From the NCBI GenBank assembly GCA_023391875.1, contig JAEWAB010000005.1:161308-225307 (forward strand): a stretch of 64,000 nt of DNA, given 5' to 3'. The position numbers and the translations under genes were made by a program. Each line of letters begins with the position of its first letter. Position 1 is the stretch's first letter. Source of the DNA: Bacillota bacterium. GTDB lineage: Bacteria > Bacillota > Clostridia > Oscillospirales > Ruminococcaceae. The notes under the pieces are model-generated. The model saw only the letters and a program-made list of their open reading frames with translations. It was not told where the DNA came from and searched no databases. Of the stretch, positions 1-9,290 are shown piece after piece.

Positions 1-333
1 TGCGGAAGAAGCCTTAGAGGAAGATGCTTTGGAGGAGGAAGAATTCTTAGAAGAAGTGGTAGCACTTTGTTGCTGTGAAGAGGTCGCCGCAGACGAGGAA
101 CCGTCCAGCGCCTCAAATACATCCTCTACGGTGCCGCTACCCACATTCTCAAAAGGCGCCTCGCTGTCATATGCGGGCAGCTCGGGAGGGTAAAGAATGC
201 CGCTTTCCTCCTGTGTAGCCGACGCAGCAGCCTGAGAAGAAACATCCGGTGCTTGCTGAGACCTGCTACAGGAAACAAACAGAAATGCCATAGCCAGCAG
301 GAAACTGAAAATCTTAAATCGTTTCACTCGCAA
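1..333 (-). CDS. Lipoprotein, C-terminus cut by window edge
   Basis: The first 111 codons of a gene that runs off the left edge. The product starts with a lipoprotein signal peptide (basic MRVKRFK, hydrophobic core, lipobox FVSC with the Cys near residue 22), so it should be lipidated and held on the outer face of the membrane. The rest is acidic, then very rich in Ser with Lys and Ala near the visible end, which looks like a flexible linker ahead of a domain outside the window. The start is a TTG at 331-333, five bases after GGAGG; a GTG two codons later (325-327) is an alternative. I do not recognise a functional domain in the visible part. Confidence 0.7.
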   Translation of the reverse strand, partial: MRVKRFKIFSFLLAMAFLFVSCSRSQQAPDVSSQAAASATQEESGILYPPELPAYDSEAPFENVGSGTVEDVFEALDGSSSAATSSQQQSATTSSKNSSSSKASSSKASSA

Positions 334-363
334 CACATCCTCCAGTACACCTGTACAATCTAT

Positions 364-392
364 ATATTACAATAGGTTGAATAACAGGTCAA
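364..392 (-). promoter_or_regulatory. Sigma-A promoter of the truncated lipoprotein
   Basis: On the minus strand TTGACC (387-392) and TAATAT (364-369) are separated by 17 bases and lie just upstream of the lipoprotein start. Confidence 0.55.
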
Positions 393-407
393 TAGAAAAT
401 TACAAAT

Positions 408-568
408 TATATTACATAAAACATCTAATTTTTCTATTATTTTTCATCGCATAATGCATAATAACAAAGATAAATCGCATTATTACGGGCTTCTATAGGT
501 AATAGTGCAAAATTTACTGAGGTTTTATGCAGTTAACTTAATTTTATTGTAATGTTTTATGTAATATA
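408..568. repeat. 17-bp inverted repeat pair in an AT-rich gap
   Basis: The 351-bp gap 334-684 between the lipoprotein gene and tsf holds no gene I can support. It carries a perfect 17-bp inverted repeat: 408-424 (TATATTACATAAAACAT) and its reverse complement at 552-568, with 127 bp between the arms. The enclosed segment is AT-rich and has a smaller imperfect dyad near 473-505. Origin and role are unknown. Confidence 0.5.
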
Positions 569-640
569 TGCAACCAAATCTTCACTAAGCTTAATAACAG
601 ATTGTATTAACCAAATGGGCAGAAATATTCGCCGAAACGA

Positions 641-670
641 AAAAAGGGCCGTCCTTTAGACGGCCCTTTA
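641..670 (-). terminator. Rho-independent terminator of rpsB-tsf
   Basis: GGGCCGTC (646-653) pairs with GACGGCCC (659-666). On the minus strand the stem is followed by TTTTTT, and it lies about 20 bases beyond the tsf stop. Confidence 0.85.
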
Positions 671-684
671 CTGTTAAAGAACAA

Positions 685-1596
685 TTATTTAATCATGCTG
701 GCAACTTCGTCGGCAAAGTTGTCCTGACGCTTCTCAAGGCCCTCGCCCTTTTCAAAACGGGTAAAGCCGGTGATGACGATCTTGCCGCCGAGCTCCTTGC
801 CGGTTTTCTCGGCATACTGAGCCACAGAGATGTCGGCGTCCTTAACAAATGCCTGCTCAAGCAGACAAACGTCCTTGTAGAACTTCGAAATTCTACCGAT
901 TACCATCTTCTCCGCGATAGCGGCAGGTTTACCCTCGTTCATCGCCTGAACGGTGAGAATCTCTTTCTCCTTCTCCACTTCCTCGGCGGGAACGGATTCC
1001 TTATTTAAATAGGTGGGCGTTGCAGCCGCAACCTGCATGGCAACGTCTTTCGCAAAGGTCTCAAACTCGGGCTTTGCCGCAATCTCAGCGGTCGTATCGA
1101 ATTCTACCAGCACGCCGATTCTGCCGCCGCCGTGTACGTAGGTGATGATTGCGCCTTCGGCTCTCTTAAAGCGGCGAATCTTGATATTCTCACCGATGGT
1201 GAGGATCTTCTCACGCAGAAGGTCGGCAACGGTTTCGCCGCTTGCAAGCTTGCAGGCCTCAAGTGCCGCAACATCCGCGGGGTTCTGCTCAATAATGGTG
1301 CTTGCGCAGGTTTCAACAAACGACTTAAAGCTGTCGTTCTTGGCAACGAAGTCGGTCTCGGCATTAACTTCCAGTACAACGCCAACATTCTTTGCATCGT
1401 TTACCGCAGCGTATACAACACCCTCGGCGGCAATTCTGCCAGCCTTTTTGGTGGCGGCGGCAAGACCCTTTTCACGCAGAATCTCAACCGCCTTATCCAT
1501 ATCCCCGTTTGAATCGGTGAGCGCCTTTTTGCAGTCCATCATTCCGCAGCCGGTTTTCTCGCGGAGGGTAGCAACATCTTTAGCTGTAAAAGCCAT
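685..1596 (-). CDS. tsf: Elongation factor Ts
   Basis: EF-Ts, the guanine nucleotide exchange factor that recycles EF-Tu in the cytoplasm. The product is 303 residues. It has the N-terminal UBA-like segment ([20 protein letters not shown]) with the family signature, then the conserved [17 protein letters not shown] motif near residues 75-90, and the dimerisation region with two repeats. The ATG at 1594-1596 is chosen over a TTG two codons upstream because AAAGGATGA lies at suitable distance and EF-Ts proteins begin at this Met. It follows rpsB after 98 bases, the usual gene order, and ends in a clear terminator, so the two form one transcription unit. Confidence 0.97.
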   Translation of the reverse strand: MAFTAKDVATLREKTGCGMMDCKKALTDSNGDMDKAVEILREKGLAAATKKAGRIAAEGVVYAAVNDAKNVGVVLEVNAETDFVAKNDSFKSFVETCASTIIEQNPADVAALEACKLASGETVADLLREKILTIGENIKIRRFKRAEGAIITYVHGGGRIGVLVEFDTTAEIAAKPEFETFAKDVAMQVAAATPTYLNKESVPAEEVEKEKEILTVQAMNEGKPAAIAEKMVIGRISKFYKDVCLLEQAFVKDADISVAQYAEKTGKELGGKIVITGFTRFEKGEGLEKRQDNFADEVASMIK

Positions 1597-1694
1597 TTTC
1601 AAATCATCCTTTCAAAATAATCGCACATCAAACAGTGTTTTTAAAAGGAATGCCCGCGCAACCTGCCCGGGCATTCGTTATTTTAGGGTAAAAA

Positions 1695-2426
1695 CTATTC
1701 TTTGTCGGCAGGCTCTTCCTGCTGTGCGGCCTGTTCCGCTTCAGCACCCTGTCTGCCCTCCATTACGGCGTTAGCCATAGCGCCGGCAATCAGCTTAACG
1801 GCACGGATAGCGTCGTCGTTGCCGGGGATTACATAGTCTACCTCATCGGGGTCGCAGTTGGTATCAACAATCGCAACCACGGGAATGCCAAGCTTCTTGG
1901 CTTCGGCTACCGCGATCTTCTCTTTGCGGGGGTCTACCACAAATAGTGCGCCGGGCAGCTTATCCATATTCTTAATGCCGCCGAGGAACTTCTCAAGCTT
2001 TTCAATCTCAAGGTTTAACTTAATAACCTCTTTCTTGGGCAGCGCGTCAAAGGTGCCGTCTTCCTGCATCTTGCGCAGCTGGGTAAGTCTTGCGATTCTG
2101 CGGCGAATAGTTTTAAAATTGGTGAGCATACCGCCGAGCCAGCGGGCGTTTACATAATGAATGCCTGCTCTCTCCGCTTCGTCTCTAATCGAATCCTGCG
2201 CCTGCTTCTTGGTGCCAACAAAAAGAATGGTGTCACCGTTCGAAACAACGTCGCGAACGAACATGTAAGCTTCTTCAAGCTTCTTTACGGTCTTCTGCAG
2301 GTCGATAATGTAGATGCCGTTGCGTTCGGTAAAGATATAGGGCGCCATTTTGGGGTTCCATCTTCTTGTCTGGTGACCGAAATGTACACCGGCTTCAAGA
2401 AGCTGTTTCATGGATACTACTGCCAT
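1695..2426 (-). CDS. rpsB: 30S ribosomal protein S2
   Basis: Small-subunit ribosomal protein S2, needed for 30S assembly and mRNA binding near the platform. The 243-residue product has the hallmark N-terminus ([26 protein letters not shown]), the coiled-coil insertion around residues 110-155 and the C-terminal IPGNDDA-RAVKL motif. An acidic Gln/Glu-rich tail follows residue 225. The ATG has GGAGGAAACACAA directly before it. It is first gene of the rpsB-tsf operon, and its long leader carries inverted repeats that could serve translational autoregulation (inference). Confidence 0.98.
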   Translation of the reverse strand: MAVVSMKQLLEAGVHFGHQTRRWNPKMAPYIFTERNGIYIIDLQKTVKKLEEAYMFVRDVVSNGDTILFVGTKKQAQDSIRDEAERAGIHYVNARWLGGMLTNFKTIRRRIARLTQLRKMQEDGTFDALPKKEVIKLNLEIEKLEKFLGGIKNMDKLPGALFVVDPRKEKIAVAEAKKLGIPVVAIVDTNCDPDEVDYVIPGNDDAIRAVKLIAGAMANAVMEGRQGAEAEQAAQQEEPADKE

Positions 2427-2618
2427 TTGTGTTTCCTCCTAATTTTGGTTGTTAACCGCCGTTTTACGCAGCTTGACGCGAAACCGCAACCTTTGTTACG
2501 GCACCGCCGCAGTCAATTGTAAAACGTGTGATTTTATTTGGGCCAATGGCCCGCCGATTTGCCACGCGAAAACTCACAAAAAGAAAGCCTTAGTCAATGG
2601 CAATTGACTCGACGATTT
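2427..2618 (-). promoter_or_regulatory. rpsB leader with two inverted repeats
   Basis: The roughly 190-nt untranslated leader between promoter and rpsB contains two perfect dyads, AGTCAAT/ATTGACT (2592-2598 and 2603-2609) and GGGCCA/TGGCCC (around 2550). S2 is known to control its own operon in several bacteria, so a leader structure is plausible. I do not recognise a catalogued leader motif here. Confidence 0.4.
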
Positions 2619-2647
2619 ATTGTAGCATAGCACTACAAAAAATGCAA
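2619..2647 (-). promoter_or_regulatory. Sigma-A promoter of rpsB-tsf
   Basis: Minus strand TTGCAT (2642-2647), 17-base spacer, TACAAT (2619-2624). The match is near consensus and correctly placed ahead of rpsB. Confidence 0.75.
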
Positions 2648-2670
2648 TATGTTTTACAGATATTATGGGC

Positions 2671-2952
2671 CTAATTTTCAAAGATGTTAAACTTCCGGCG
2701 CGCAGGCCGGTTCACGTACTCAAAGCTGACCAGAATGGTGTCCTCACCCATTACCTTAATGTTGTCAAGACCGATGAAGATGTCGTCCGCGCGCCCAAAT
2801 AAGCCGAAAAAACGTGCCCTACCGTAGATAATGAGGGCAATCACCTTCGCGCAGTCCATATCAATCTCTACGTCGCATACACAGCCTAAACGTGCACCGT
2901 CTTTGATGTTTACCACTTCTTTGTGCCTTAAGTCGTTGACGGTAAGATGCAC
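2671..2952 (-). CDS. YlmC/YmxH-family PRC-barrel protein
   Basis: Small (93-residue) protein of the YlmC/YmxH family, a PRC-barrel-like fold found mainly in spore-forming Firmicutes; its biochemical role is not established. Visible signature: L-x-DLRHKEVVNIKDGARLG near the N-terminus, then two hydrophobic beta hairpins including VIALIIYG and a conserved IxxIGxDxI-like stretch (IFIGLDNIKVMGEDTILV). I chose the GTG at 2950-2952, because GGAGGG sits five bases before it; the upstream ATG would place the Shine-Dalgarno inside the gene. It lies downstream of sppA on the same strand with about 70 bases between. Confidence 0.8.
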   Translation of the reverse strand: MHLTVNDLRHKEVVNIKDGARLGCVCDVEIDMDCAKVIALIIYGRARFFGLFGRADDIFIGLDNIKVMGEDTILVSFEYVNRPARRKFNIFEN

Positions 2953-3024
2953 ACTGCTCCCTCCAAGCATGGACGTATCTCAAGGCATTGACAAAGTGCC
3001 GGGCACCTTCAGATAGTCCTTGAA

Positions 3025-4023
3025 TTATTGAGCTAATTCAGGGCAGTAATACCCCGTCTTATTGTATGCTTTGAGTGTATCTAAAATGACCTCTGCCTCG
3101 TTTTTAGGCGCGATGTTGCGGGCGGCAGCAAACAAGCCGGCAAAACCGCTCGGCATGGGCATCTCATGCTCCTGAATAAAAATATCCTCGTTGCCGAGCG
3201 CCTCTTTCATGTCATCGAGCGCTTCCTCATAGGTGCAGATGCTATCGACAAGTTTATTGTTAAGTGCCTGCTTTGCGGTATATACCCTGCCGTCGGCAAT
3301 CTTTTTTACCTCGCTTACCTGCATCCCGCGCCCTTCTGCCACAACACCCACGAACTGCTCGTAGGCTTCGCTTACCATCGACTGAAAGATTGCCTTCTGT
3401 TCCTCCGTCATGGGTTCAAACTGGCTGCCCATCGATTTATTGGCACCGGAGGTAAAGGTATGGGTGGTAATGCCATAGCGCTCCAGAAAACCGGAAAGAT
3501 CGATATAGGTGCCCATGATCACCCCGATAGAACCTGTGAGCGTGTTTCGGTTGCACAATATCTTATCGGCGGCCGAAGCGATGTAATAGCCACCGGAGGC
3601 AGCCATCTGCCCCATATAGGCGTATACCGGCCTGCCGGTTTCTTTATACTCCTGCAGCTTTAAGTACACCTCATCCGACTCGTACACGCCGCCACCCGGC
3701 GTATTTAAAAACAGCATGATCCCCTTGCTGGAATCGTCCTCGATCAGTTCATCGATGGTATCGAGTATAAACTGATGATTGTAACCGCTGCCGGAAGCAA
3801 ACAGCGAAGAGGTATCCGCCGATGTGATCTCCCCTTCTATGCGGATGATGTCAATCCGCCCGTTTACCGTGGAGCCAAAGGCGGAAACCATCCATACCAC
3901 AAAAGCGGCAAGTACGCCGACCAAAACCAGTCCGGCCGCGCAGCACGCGATGATGATACCTGTCTTTGATTTCTTTTTTGGCGGCTGCGGAACATTTATA
4001 TTCTGCGCAGGATTAAAGCCCAT
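3025..4023 (-). CDS. sppA: Signal peptide peptidase SppA (S49)
   Basis: Membrane-bound serine protease that degrades cleaved signal peptides and possibly membrane-associated peptides. The 332-residue product has a Pro/Lys-rich cytoplasmic N-terminus, one membrane segment at about residues 23-48 and an extracytoplasmic S49 domain. The nucleophile is Ser143 in the motif AASGGYYIAS and the general base is probably Lys196 in SGANKS, spaced like the Ser-Lys dyad of Bacillus SppA. The length fits the short Gram-positive type with one S49 domain. The start has GGAGAAT before ATG. Upstream lies the unrecognised surface protein, separated by a hairpin. Confidence 0.92.
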   Translation of the reverse strand: MGFNPAQNINVPQPPKKKSKTGIIIACCAAGLVLVGVLAAFVVWMVSAFGSTVNGRIDIIRIEGEITSADTSSLFASGSGYNHQFILDTIDELIEDDSSKGIMLFLNTPGGGVYESDEVYLKLQEYKETGRPVYAYMGQMAASGGYYIASAADKILCNRNTLTGSIGVIMGTYIDLSGFLERYGITTHTFTSGANKSMGSQFEPMTEEQKAIFQSMVSEAYEQFVGVVAEGRGMQVSEVKKIADGRVYTAKQALNNKLVDSICTYEEALDDMKEALGNEDIFIQEHEMPMPSGFAGLFAAARNIAPKNEAEVILDTLKAYNKTGYYCPELAQ

Positions 4024-4114
4024 ATTCTCCGTCTATGACCATACCTTTCTTGGCCTTTTACCAAAAGATAACAGGCCTTTTAAATTACTTCAGCCTTAAA
4101 AATTTCAATGATTA

Positions 4115-4146
4115 AACCCTTGTTCGGCTTAAACGGAACAAGGGTT
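4115..4146 (-). terminator. Probable terminator between surface protein and sppA
   Basis: AACCCTTGTTC (4115-4125) pairs with GAACAAGGGTT (4136-4146), a perfect 11-bp stem. The following T stretch on the minus strand is short (TTTAATCATT), so termination may be partial. Confidence 0.55.
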
Positions 4147-4231
4147 CCAATATCACGAAATATAATGTTAGTACCAGTATTAGTATACTATAATATTTAT
4201 GCCAAAACAACTGCCAATTTACGGATGGATA

Positions 4232-5524
4232 TTATGATGACTCCTCTTCATCCGCCGCGCTTAGGTCTTTGGGCACTGGGCCGGCCGTATTACCCGGACT
4301 ACGTGCGAACTTGATAATAATATAGGTTATCCCTAAAACAGTAGCAATGCCTGCCCCGGCCATGACGACCTTGGAAAAATCGCTCAAACCGCCCGCTGTC
4401 TGAAGCGTAGACGCTCTTTTGCTGTCGGCATTCACAACGCCTACAGACTGCCCGTCATTATTAGAGGGTTCGGCAGAGGTTTGTTGACTGCCATCGGTTG
4501 TGATTTCCCTATTTTCAGATGCGGGCTGCCCGAGTACCGCATTGCCGCCATAGATCGGACTGCCCCGCCCCACCGCGTCGCTGCCGTTAGGGTAACCGGG
4601 GGTATTCGCCGAGGGTGGCGTGGCATCATCATCCGCATTCTCGCGACCGCTTTCTCTGGAGGAGTGATTGCTGCCTGTACTACTGTCGCTATCCGTCGGC
4701 CGGGAGGATACGGGACTGGATGAATCGTTTCCGCCGCCCATAACGAGCTGTTCGCCGGAAAAATAAATATTCGCGAGTATCGCGCTGTATCGTATAGGAA
4801 ACGGTGACCATTGCAGCGGTGATATGCCGGTTACCATTCTGCTTGGCTGGTTGACTTCGACCTTGATATACTTGCTGCCTGCGGGAAGGTCGGCCACAAT
4901 CTTGCAGTATAAAGCGCCCGAGAGTGTATTCAGTGTCTCACCGCTCTGAAGCTGTACGATACTGTGGGTAATACGGGTGTATGCCCTGCCGTCTGCGGAA
5001 GAGTAGATATTGACAAAGGCATAGGAGAGCCGCGCAGGTGCTCCCACAACAGCCGGATCAAGCCGATTAAAACCTAAAGCGTCTGTTTGAGAGTCATATG
5101 TAAGGTAATAGTATTTTTCTCCGTCCTGTACGCAAAGGCTTTGGGCCCCGGCATCGTATAACATGGGAAGGAGCCTGCCCCCTGCCGCCGGTTCACAAAA
5201 CTGATAGGTATCGTCAACGGCAGAATATTGGGCAAACAGCCCATACGTAGCATAAAAGCCCACACACACTGTTTGAGCCCCTGTGGCCTTAAAAACGACG
5301 CTGCCTGTTTCGGAACGGTTGGAAAGCACCATGCCGGATGCATCCGGTGGATTGTCAATAGAGAGGATAGCACCAATGTTATTTACATATGTCAAATTAT
5401 CAATGACGGTATATCCATCCCCCACAGGCTGGTTAAAATCCTCGCCGTACTCTTTGGCAAAAAGGGGAATGGAAAGAAAGCAAAATATCAGCAGCAGACA
5501 GCAAGCCCTCTCGACATTTTTCAT
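4232..5524 (-). CDS. Unrecognised secreted protein with C-terminal membrane anchor
   Basis: I do not recognise the family. The product (430 residues) opens with a signal peptide ending near LSIPLFAKEYG. Residues of roughly 25-245 form a beta-rich extracellular domain with conserved-looking Tyr and Trp (SGALYCKIVADLPAGSKYIKVEV, reminiscent of a carbohydrate-binding or jelly-roll strand pattern; this is impression only). A low-complexity stalk rich in Ser, Asp, Asn, Gly and Pro follows (about 255-370). Near residue 380-405 a hydrophobic helix (VVMAGAGIATVLGITYIIIKFA) anchors it, with a short acidic tail inside. The start at 5522-5524 follows GGGGGATGACTCA. A palindromic repeat element lies 23 bases upstream. 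There is no sortase motif. Confidence 0.7.
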   Translation of the reverse strand: MKNVERACCLLLIFCFLSIPLFAKEYGEDFNQPVGDGYTVIDNLTYVNNIGAILSIDNPPDASGMVLSNRSETGSVVFKATGAQTVCVGFYATYGLFAQYSAVDDTYQFCEPAAGGRLLPMLYDAGAQSLCVQDGEKYYYLTYDSQTDALGFNRLDPAVVGAPARLSYAFVNIYSSADGRAYTRITHSIVQLQSGETLNTLSGALYCKIVADLPAGSKYIKVEVNQPSRMVTGISPLQWSPFPIRYSAILANIYFSGEQLVMGGGNDSSSPVSSRPTDSDSSTGSNHSSRESGRENADDDATPPSANTPGYPNGSDAVGRGSPIYGGNAVLGQPASENREITTDGSQQTSAEPSNNDGQSVGVVNADSKRASTLQTAGGLSDFSKVVMAGAGIATVLGITYIIIKFARSPGNTAGPVPKDLSAADEEESS

Positions 5525-5547
5525 TGAGTCATCCCCCATTTTGTATC

Positions 5548-5649
5548 ATACTAATTCCAATAAGAAATAAACCGTAAAAATTCTTCACAAAAGGCATAAA
5601 TGGGGCCTTTTGCGCGAATTTTTTCTATATTTCTAATTGTAATAAGTAT
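5548..5649. repeat. 102-bp palindromic element, copy 1
   Basis: First of three near-identical intergenic elements in the window. It begins ATACTAATTCCAATAAG and ends CTAATTGTAATAAGTAT; the 21-bp ends are inverted repeats matching at 18 positions. Inside, CAAAAGGC (about 5587-5594) pairs with GCCTTTTG and AAAAATTC with GAATTTTT, so the whole element can fold as one long hairpin around a loop at about 5595-5603. By hand alignment it matches copy 2 at about 91 percent. It lies in the 454-bp gap 5525-5978, which has no gene I can support. The terminal TA dinucleotides suggest a MITE-like element. Confidence 0.8.
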
Positions 5650-5869
5650 AAAAAAATTATATTTATGGGTTATTCTTACTACAAATCATACCATGTCCAT
5701 ATTTGTTGTCAACAGGATTCGTCAAATTTCGTCACGCCTGTGCAAATTATTGCAAATTGATATCCAAAGTTTTCATAAAACGACCCGTATTTTCATTGAT
5801 TTTTAGCCCCAAATGCTTTAAAATAGAATAGAAATTGAATCGAAAAGTTTCGAAGTATTCTATTGTGCA

Positions 5870-5895
5870 TAAAATTCTCACACTGCAATCGATTA
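5870..5895 (+). promoter_or_regulatory. Possible sigma-D (flagellar) promoter for the chemoreceptor
   Basis: TAAA (5870-5873), 14 bases, ATCGATTA (5888-5895). The CGAT core fits the sigma-D -10 element but the flanks are poor, so this is weaker than the fliD promoter. Confidence 0.35.
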
Positions 5896-5978
5896 CCGAC
5901 TGTGCTTAATACCAAACTTCAGTGCTTCCGGATGTATTACCAAAATATCTTGACGTTCTTAAGTGAAGGAGAATCATC

Positions 5979-7676
5979 ATGCTTAAAAAGTCGATCGTCC
6001 TGAAAATGCTGCTCATGATATTCGTCCCTATTATGGTGCTTTTCAGTGCCTGTGCAGTGCTGGTAACCGTTTTGGTGACCAGTAACTTTGAGGGAACCAT
6101 TAAAGAAAATATCATCAGCCAAAGCAAGCAGATTGCAACCCAGATTGCCACACTGGACAACCCCGAACTGGCTCACAGCGTTGTGGATTGGAGCAGCTAT
6201 GGCGAAAAGGGTGCCTATATTCTGTTAAACGCCGCAAATGAAATTATTGCGAGTACCAACAGTACCTTTGACGGCAAAGCGATTACGGATGTTCTGGAAG
6301 AGAATGCCCTTACCAAGCTGAGTGAGCAGGTAGGCACGCCTTCAACAGATATTTTTAATTCCACACAGTCAATGTGCGTCATTAATAGTGTTGGTACCAG
6401 CAACATGAAGCTGCTGCTGGCGGTGCCGCTGACGGAGCTTACCGGCGCCACCGATACGATTCGCACCACCTTGATTATCGTGTTTGCGGGCATGCTGGTG
6501 CTTACCTTTGCAGCCGTGCTCGCCGCCACCATTATTATTGTAAAGCCCATCAATAAGATCAAGGACGCCGCGCAGCAGATTTCGGAAGGAAATTTCTTTG
6601 TAACGGTGGATGTGCGTTCCAAGGACGAAATCGGTGAGCTTGCAAACGCCATTAAAAAGACGGTCGCGCGCCTGAGCAATTACGTGCTGTATATTGATGA
6701 GATTACCGAGGTGCTCACCTCGATCTCGGACGGCGACCTGACCTTTTCCCTGCGCAATGAGTATATCGGCGAGTTTAGCAGCATTAAGGATGCACTGATG
6801 AATATCTCCGGTTCACTCAACCGCACGATGGCCAACATCAATAACGCCGCCGAGCAGGTGACAAACGGCAGCATGCAGGTTTCGGGGGCGTCGCAAGCGC
6901 TGTCGCAGGGCTCCACCCAGCAGGCCACCGCTGTAGAGGAGCTTTCGGCGACCATGAAAGAGGTAAACGATCAGGTAGTACATAACGCCGAAAACGCAAA
7001 GAACGCGAATTCTTTGTCGCTTGAAACCGTAAACAGCGTTGAGAAATGCAGCGAGCTGATGCGCAATATGCTCGAGGCGATGGAGCAAATTCACGCAGCC
7101 TCCTCGAACATTGCTAAAATCATTAAGGTAATAGACGATATCTCATTCCAGACCAACATACTGGCGCTCAACGCCGCCGTTGAGGCTGCCCGCGCCGGTG
7201 CCGCCGGCAAGGGCTTTGCCGTAGTGGCCGACGAGGTGCGCAACCTTGCAACTAAGAGCGCGCAGGCTGCGAAGAATACGACCGAGCTGATCGAATCCTC
7301 TATCGCTGCGGTCGGCAAGGGCGTGGATATTGCCAAAAAGACCGCCGATTCCCTCGAGGACATCGTAGCGGACTGCAACAAGTCGAGCAAGCTGATTAAC
7401 GAGATTACGGTTGCGACCGACGATCAGGCAACCGCACTCATGCAGATTACACAGAGTGTGGACCAGATTTCCGCGGTTGTAGAGACGAACTCCGCCACCG
7501 CGCAGCAAACCGCGGCGGCAAGTGAGGAGCTTTCTTCGCAGTCTGAGATGCTCAGAAAGCTGACCAGCCACTTTAAGCTTAAAGGTGACGGGGCGGCGGA
7601 TGACGACAGCGCAAGCGAGTATTCCGACTACACCGCAGATGAATCCGACGATTATGCCTACAGTACCGAAAACTAA
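5979..7676 (+). CDS. Methyl-accepting chemotaxis protein
   Basis: Transmembrane chemoreceptor of 565 residues that would control CheA kinase activity. Membrane segments lie at about 8-32 and 163-188 and enclose a small extracellular sensor region of about 130 residues, shorter than a double-CACHE domain, with no sensor family that I can name. A HAMP linker follows (about 187-240), then a coiled coil and the highly conserved signalling tip at 388-422 ([35 protein letters not shown]). The C-terminus is an acidic Asp/Ser/Tyr-rich tail without a CheR/CheB tether motif. The start has AAGGAGAATCATC before ATG. A strong candidate for coexpression with the flagellar genes nearby. Confidence 0.95.
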   Translation: MLKKSIVLKMLLMIFVPIMVLFSACAVLVTVLVTSNFEGTIKENIISQSKQIATQIATLDNPELAHSVVDWSSYGEKGAYILLNAANEIIASTNSTFDGKAITDVLEENALTKLSEQVGTPSTDIFNSTQSMCVINSVGTSNMKLLLAVPLTELTGATDTIRTTLIIVFAGMLVLTFAAVLAATIIIVKPINKIKDAAQQISEGNFFVTVDVRSKDEIGELANAIKKTVARLSNYVLYIDEITEVLTSISDGDLTFSLRNEYIGEFSSIKDALMNISGSLNRTMANINNAAEQVTNGSMQVSGASQALSQGSTQQATAVEELSATMKEVNDQVVHNAENAKNANSLSLETVNSVEKCSELMRNMLEAMEQIHAASSNIAKIIKVIDDISFQTNILALNAAVEAARAGAAGKGFAVVADEVRNLATKSAQAAKNTTELIESSIAAVGKGVDIAKKTADSLEDIVADCNKSSKLINEITVATDDQATALMQITQSVDQISAVVETNSATAQQTAAASEELSSQSEMLRKLTSHFKLKGDGAADDDSASEYSDYTADESDDYAYSTEN

Positions 7677-7722
7677 TAATTATCTTTCAATCGTTTTTTG
7701 TTGTACTATGTTCTTTTCGGTC

Positions 7723-7750
7723 TTGACAAATCGACCACGTATGCTATTAT
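7723..7750 (+). promoter_or_regulatory. Sigma-A promoter of the metK transcript
   Basis: TTGACA (7723-7728) and TATTAT (7745-7750) with a 16-base spacer, directly ahead of the SAM riboswitch. Confidence 0.75.
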
Positions 7751-7766
7751 AGTAACAATTGAATAT

Positions 7767-7859
7767 CCTTATCAAGAGTGGTGGAGGGACAGGCCCTGTG
7801 AAACCCGGCAACCTGCGTACAGTAAGGTGCCAATTCCTGCGTGAAACGAGAGATGAGGC
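7767..7859 (+). ncRNA. SAM-I (S-box) riboswitch
   Basis: The leader carries the S-box core: CTTATCAAGAGTGGTGGAGG (7768-7787), GGCAACC, AAGGTGCCAATTCC and the 3' strand GAGAGATGAGG. The aptamer binds S-adenosylmethionine. The 3' P1 strand TGAGGC (7854-7859) is complementary to GCCTCA (7879-7884) in the terminator stem, giving the expected antiterminator. High SAM should therefore stop transcription before metK. Confidence 0.95.
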
Positions 7860-7871
7860 TTAATAAACATA

Positions 7872-7911
7872 AAAAAGCGCCTCAACCTGTCGGTTGGGGC
7901 GTTTATTTTTT
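7872..7911 (+). terminator. Riboswitch expression-platform terminator
   Basis: GCGCCTCAACC (7877-7887) and GGTTGGGGCG (7892-7901) form a stem followed by TTTATTTTTT. It is the SAM-dependent off switch for metK; the CDS begins about 125 bases later. Confidence 0.9.
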
Positions 7912-8038
7912 ATTTTATGCCTTACAATAATGACGACTGGCTGAAAGCCTATCTTTCAGCCGATGGTGCGATAGATACCGTGTCATTACATCATCATCAG
8001 GGGGAATTCAATCAGTACATTAAATGGAGGAACAAAGA

Positions 8039-9220
8039 ATGTCTAAAATGCTGTTTACATCCGAATCCGTCACCGAGGGGCACCCCGACAAAATATGCGA
8101 CCAGATCTCCGACGCTGTGCTCGACGCTATACTGGAGCAGGACCCTCTTGCGCGTGTGGCGTGTGAAACCACCGTCACCACCGGCATGGTGCTGCTGATG
8201 GGCGAGATTACCTGCAACTGCTACGTGGATATCCCCAAGATTGCGCGTTCGGTGGTTGCAGACATTGGCTATAACCGCGCGAAGTTCGGTTTCGACGCCA
8301 CCACCTGTGCGGTGCTTACCTCAATTGACGAGCAGTCGCCCGACATTGCCATGGGCGTTAACAACGCACTGGAAACCCGAGACGGGCAAACTGATGCTTT
8401 CGACACCGGCGCAGGTGACCAGGGCATGATGTTCGGCTATGCGTGCGACGAAACCAGCGAGCTGATGCCCATGCCCATTTCACTGGCACACCGCCTCGCC
8501 AAGCGCCTCACCGAGGTGCGCAAGGACGGTACCCTGCCCTACCTGCGCCCGGACGGCAAAACACAGGTGACGATTGAATACCGCGACGGCAGGCCCGTAC
8601 GCGTTGATACAGTCGTGGTTTCCACCCAGCACAACCCCGAAGTTACACTGGAGCAGATAAGAAGCGACGTGATTGAGCAGGTGATCCGCCCCGTTATCTC
8701 CTCCGCGTTGCTTGACGAGAACACCCGTTACTTTGTAAACCCCACCGGCAGGTTCGTAATCGGCGGCCCGCAGGGCGACAGCGGCCTTACCGGGCGCAAG
8801 ATTATCGTAGACACCTACGGCGGCTACGCGCGCCACGGCGGCGGCGCCTTCTCGGGCAAAGACCCCACGAAGGTAGACCGTTCGGCGGCCTACGCGGCGC
8901 GCTATGTGGCAAAGAACATTGTCGCAGCCAAGCTTGCCACCAAGTGTGAGATTCAGCTCGCCTACGCCATCGGCGTGGCGCACCCCGTATCCATTATGGT
9001 GGACACCTTCGGCACCGGCGCGGTACCGGACGAGGAGCTGTCACAGGCGGTAAACAAGCTGTTCGACCTGCGCCCCGCGGCAATCATCAATGCGTTGGAG
9101 CTCAGAAAGCCCATCTATCGCCAGCTAGCCGCATACGGGCATATGGGCCGCGAGGATTTAGGCGTAGCCTGGGAGAAGACCGATAAGGCGGAAGCGCTTA
9201 AAAAGTATTTTAACCGCTAG
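8039..9220 (+). CDS. metK: S-adenosylmethionine synthetase
   Basis: Methionine adenosyltransferase, making SAM from methionine and ATP in the cytoplasm. The 393-residue product shows TEGHPDK at 12-18 (ATP and substrate site), [12 protein letters not shown], the DTYGG strand and [19 protein letters not shown], the phosphate and K+ binding loop. Length is usual for the family. The ATG at 8039 has GGAGG eight bases ahead; a longer in-frame start at 8024 would overlap that site. Transcription is controlled by the SAM-I riboswitch upstream, closing a feedback loop on its own product. A strong palindromic terminator follows. Confidence 0.98.
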   Translation: MSKMLFTSESVTEGHPDKICDQISDAVLDAILEQDPLARVACETTVTTGMVLLMGEITCNCYVDIPKIARSVVADIGYNRAKFGFDATTCAVLTSIDEQSPDIAMGVNNALETRDGQTDAFDTGAGDQGMMFGYACDETSELMPMPISLAHRLAKRLTEVRKDGTLPYLRPDGKTQVTIEYRDGRPVRVDTVVVSTQHNPEVTLEQIRSDVIEQVIRPVISSALLDENTRYFVNPTGRFVIGGPQGDSGLTGRKIIVDTYGGYARHGGGAFSGKDPTKVDRSAAYAARYVAKNIVAAKLATKCEIQLAYAIGVAHPVSIMVDTFGTGAVPDEELSQAVNKLFDLRPAAIINALELRKPIYRQLAAYGHMGREDLGVAWEKTDKAEALKKYFNR

Positions 9221-9251
9221 TCATTTAACTACAGACCAGACGCAAATACAG

Positions 9252-9290
9252 AAAAGCGGCAGGAACGAATTCGTTCCTGCCGCTTATTGT
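9252..9290. terminator. Bidirectional terminator between metK and flagellar operon
   Basis: Perfect 28-bp palindrome at 9256-9283 (GCGGCAGGAACGAA and its complement) with T-rich sequence on the plus side and TTTTCTG on the minus side, so it can end both convergent transcripts. Confidence 0.85.
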
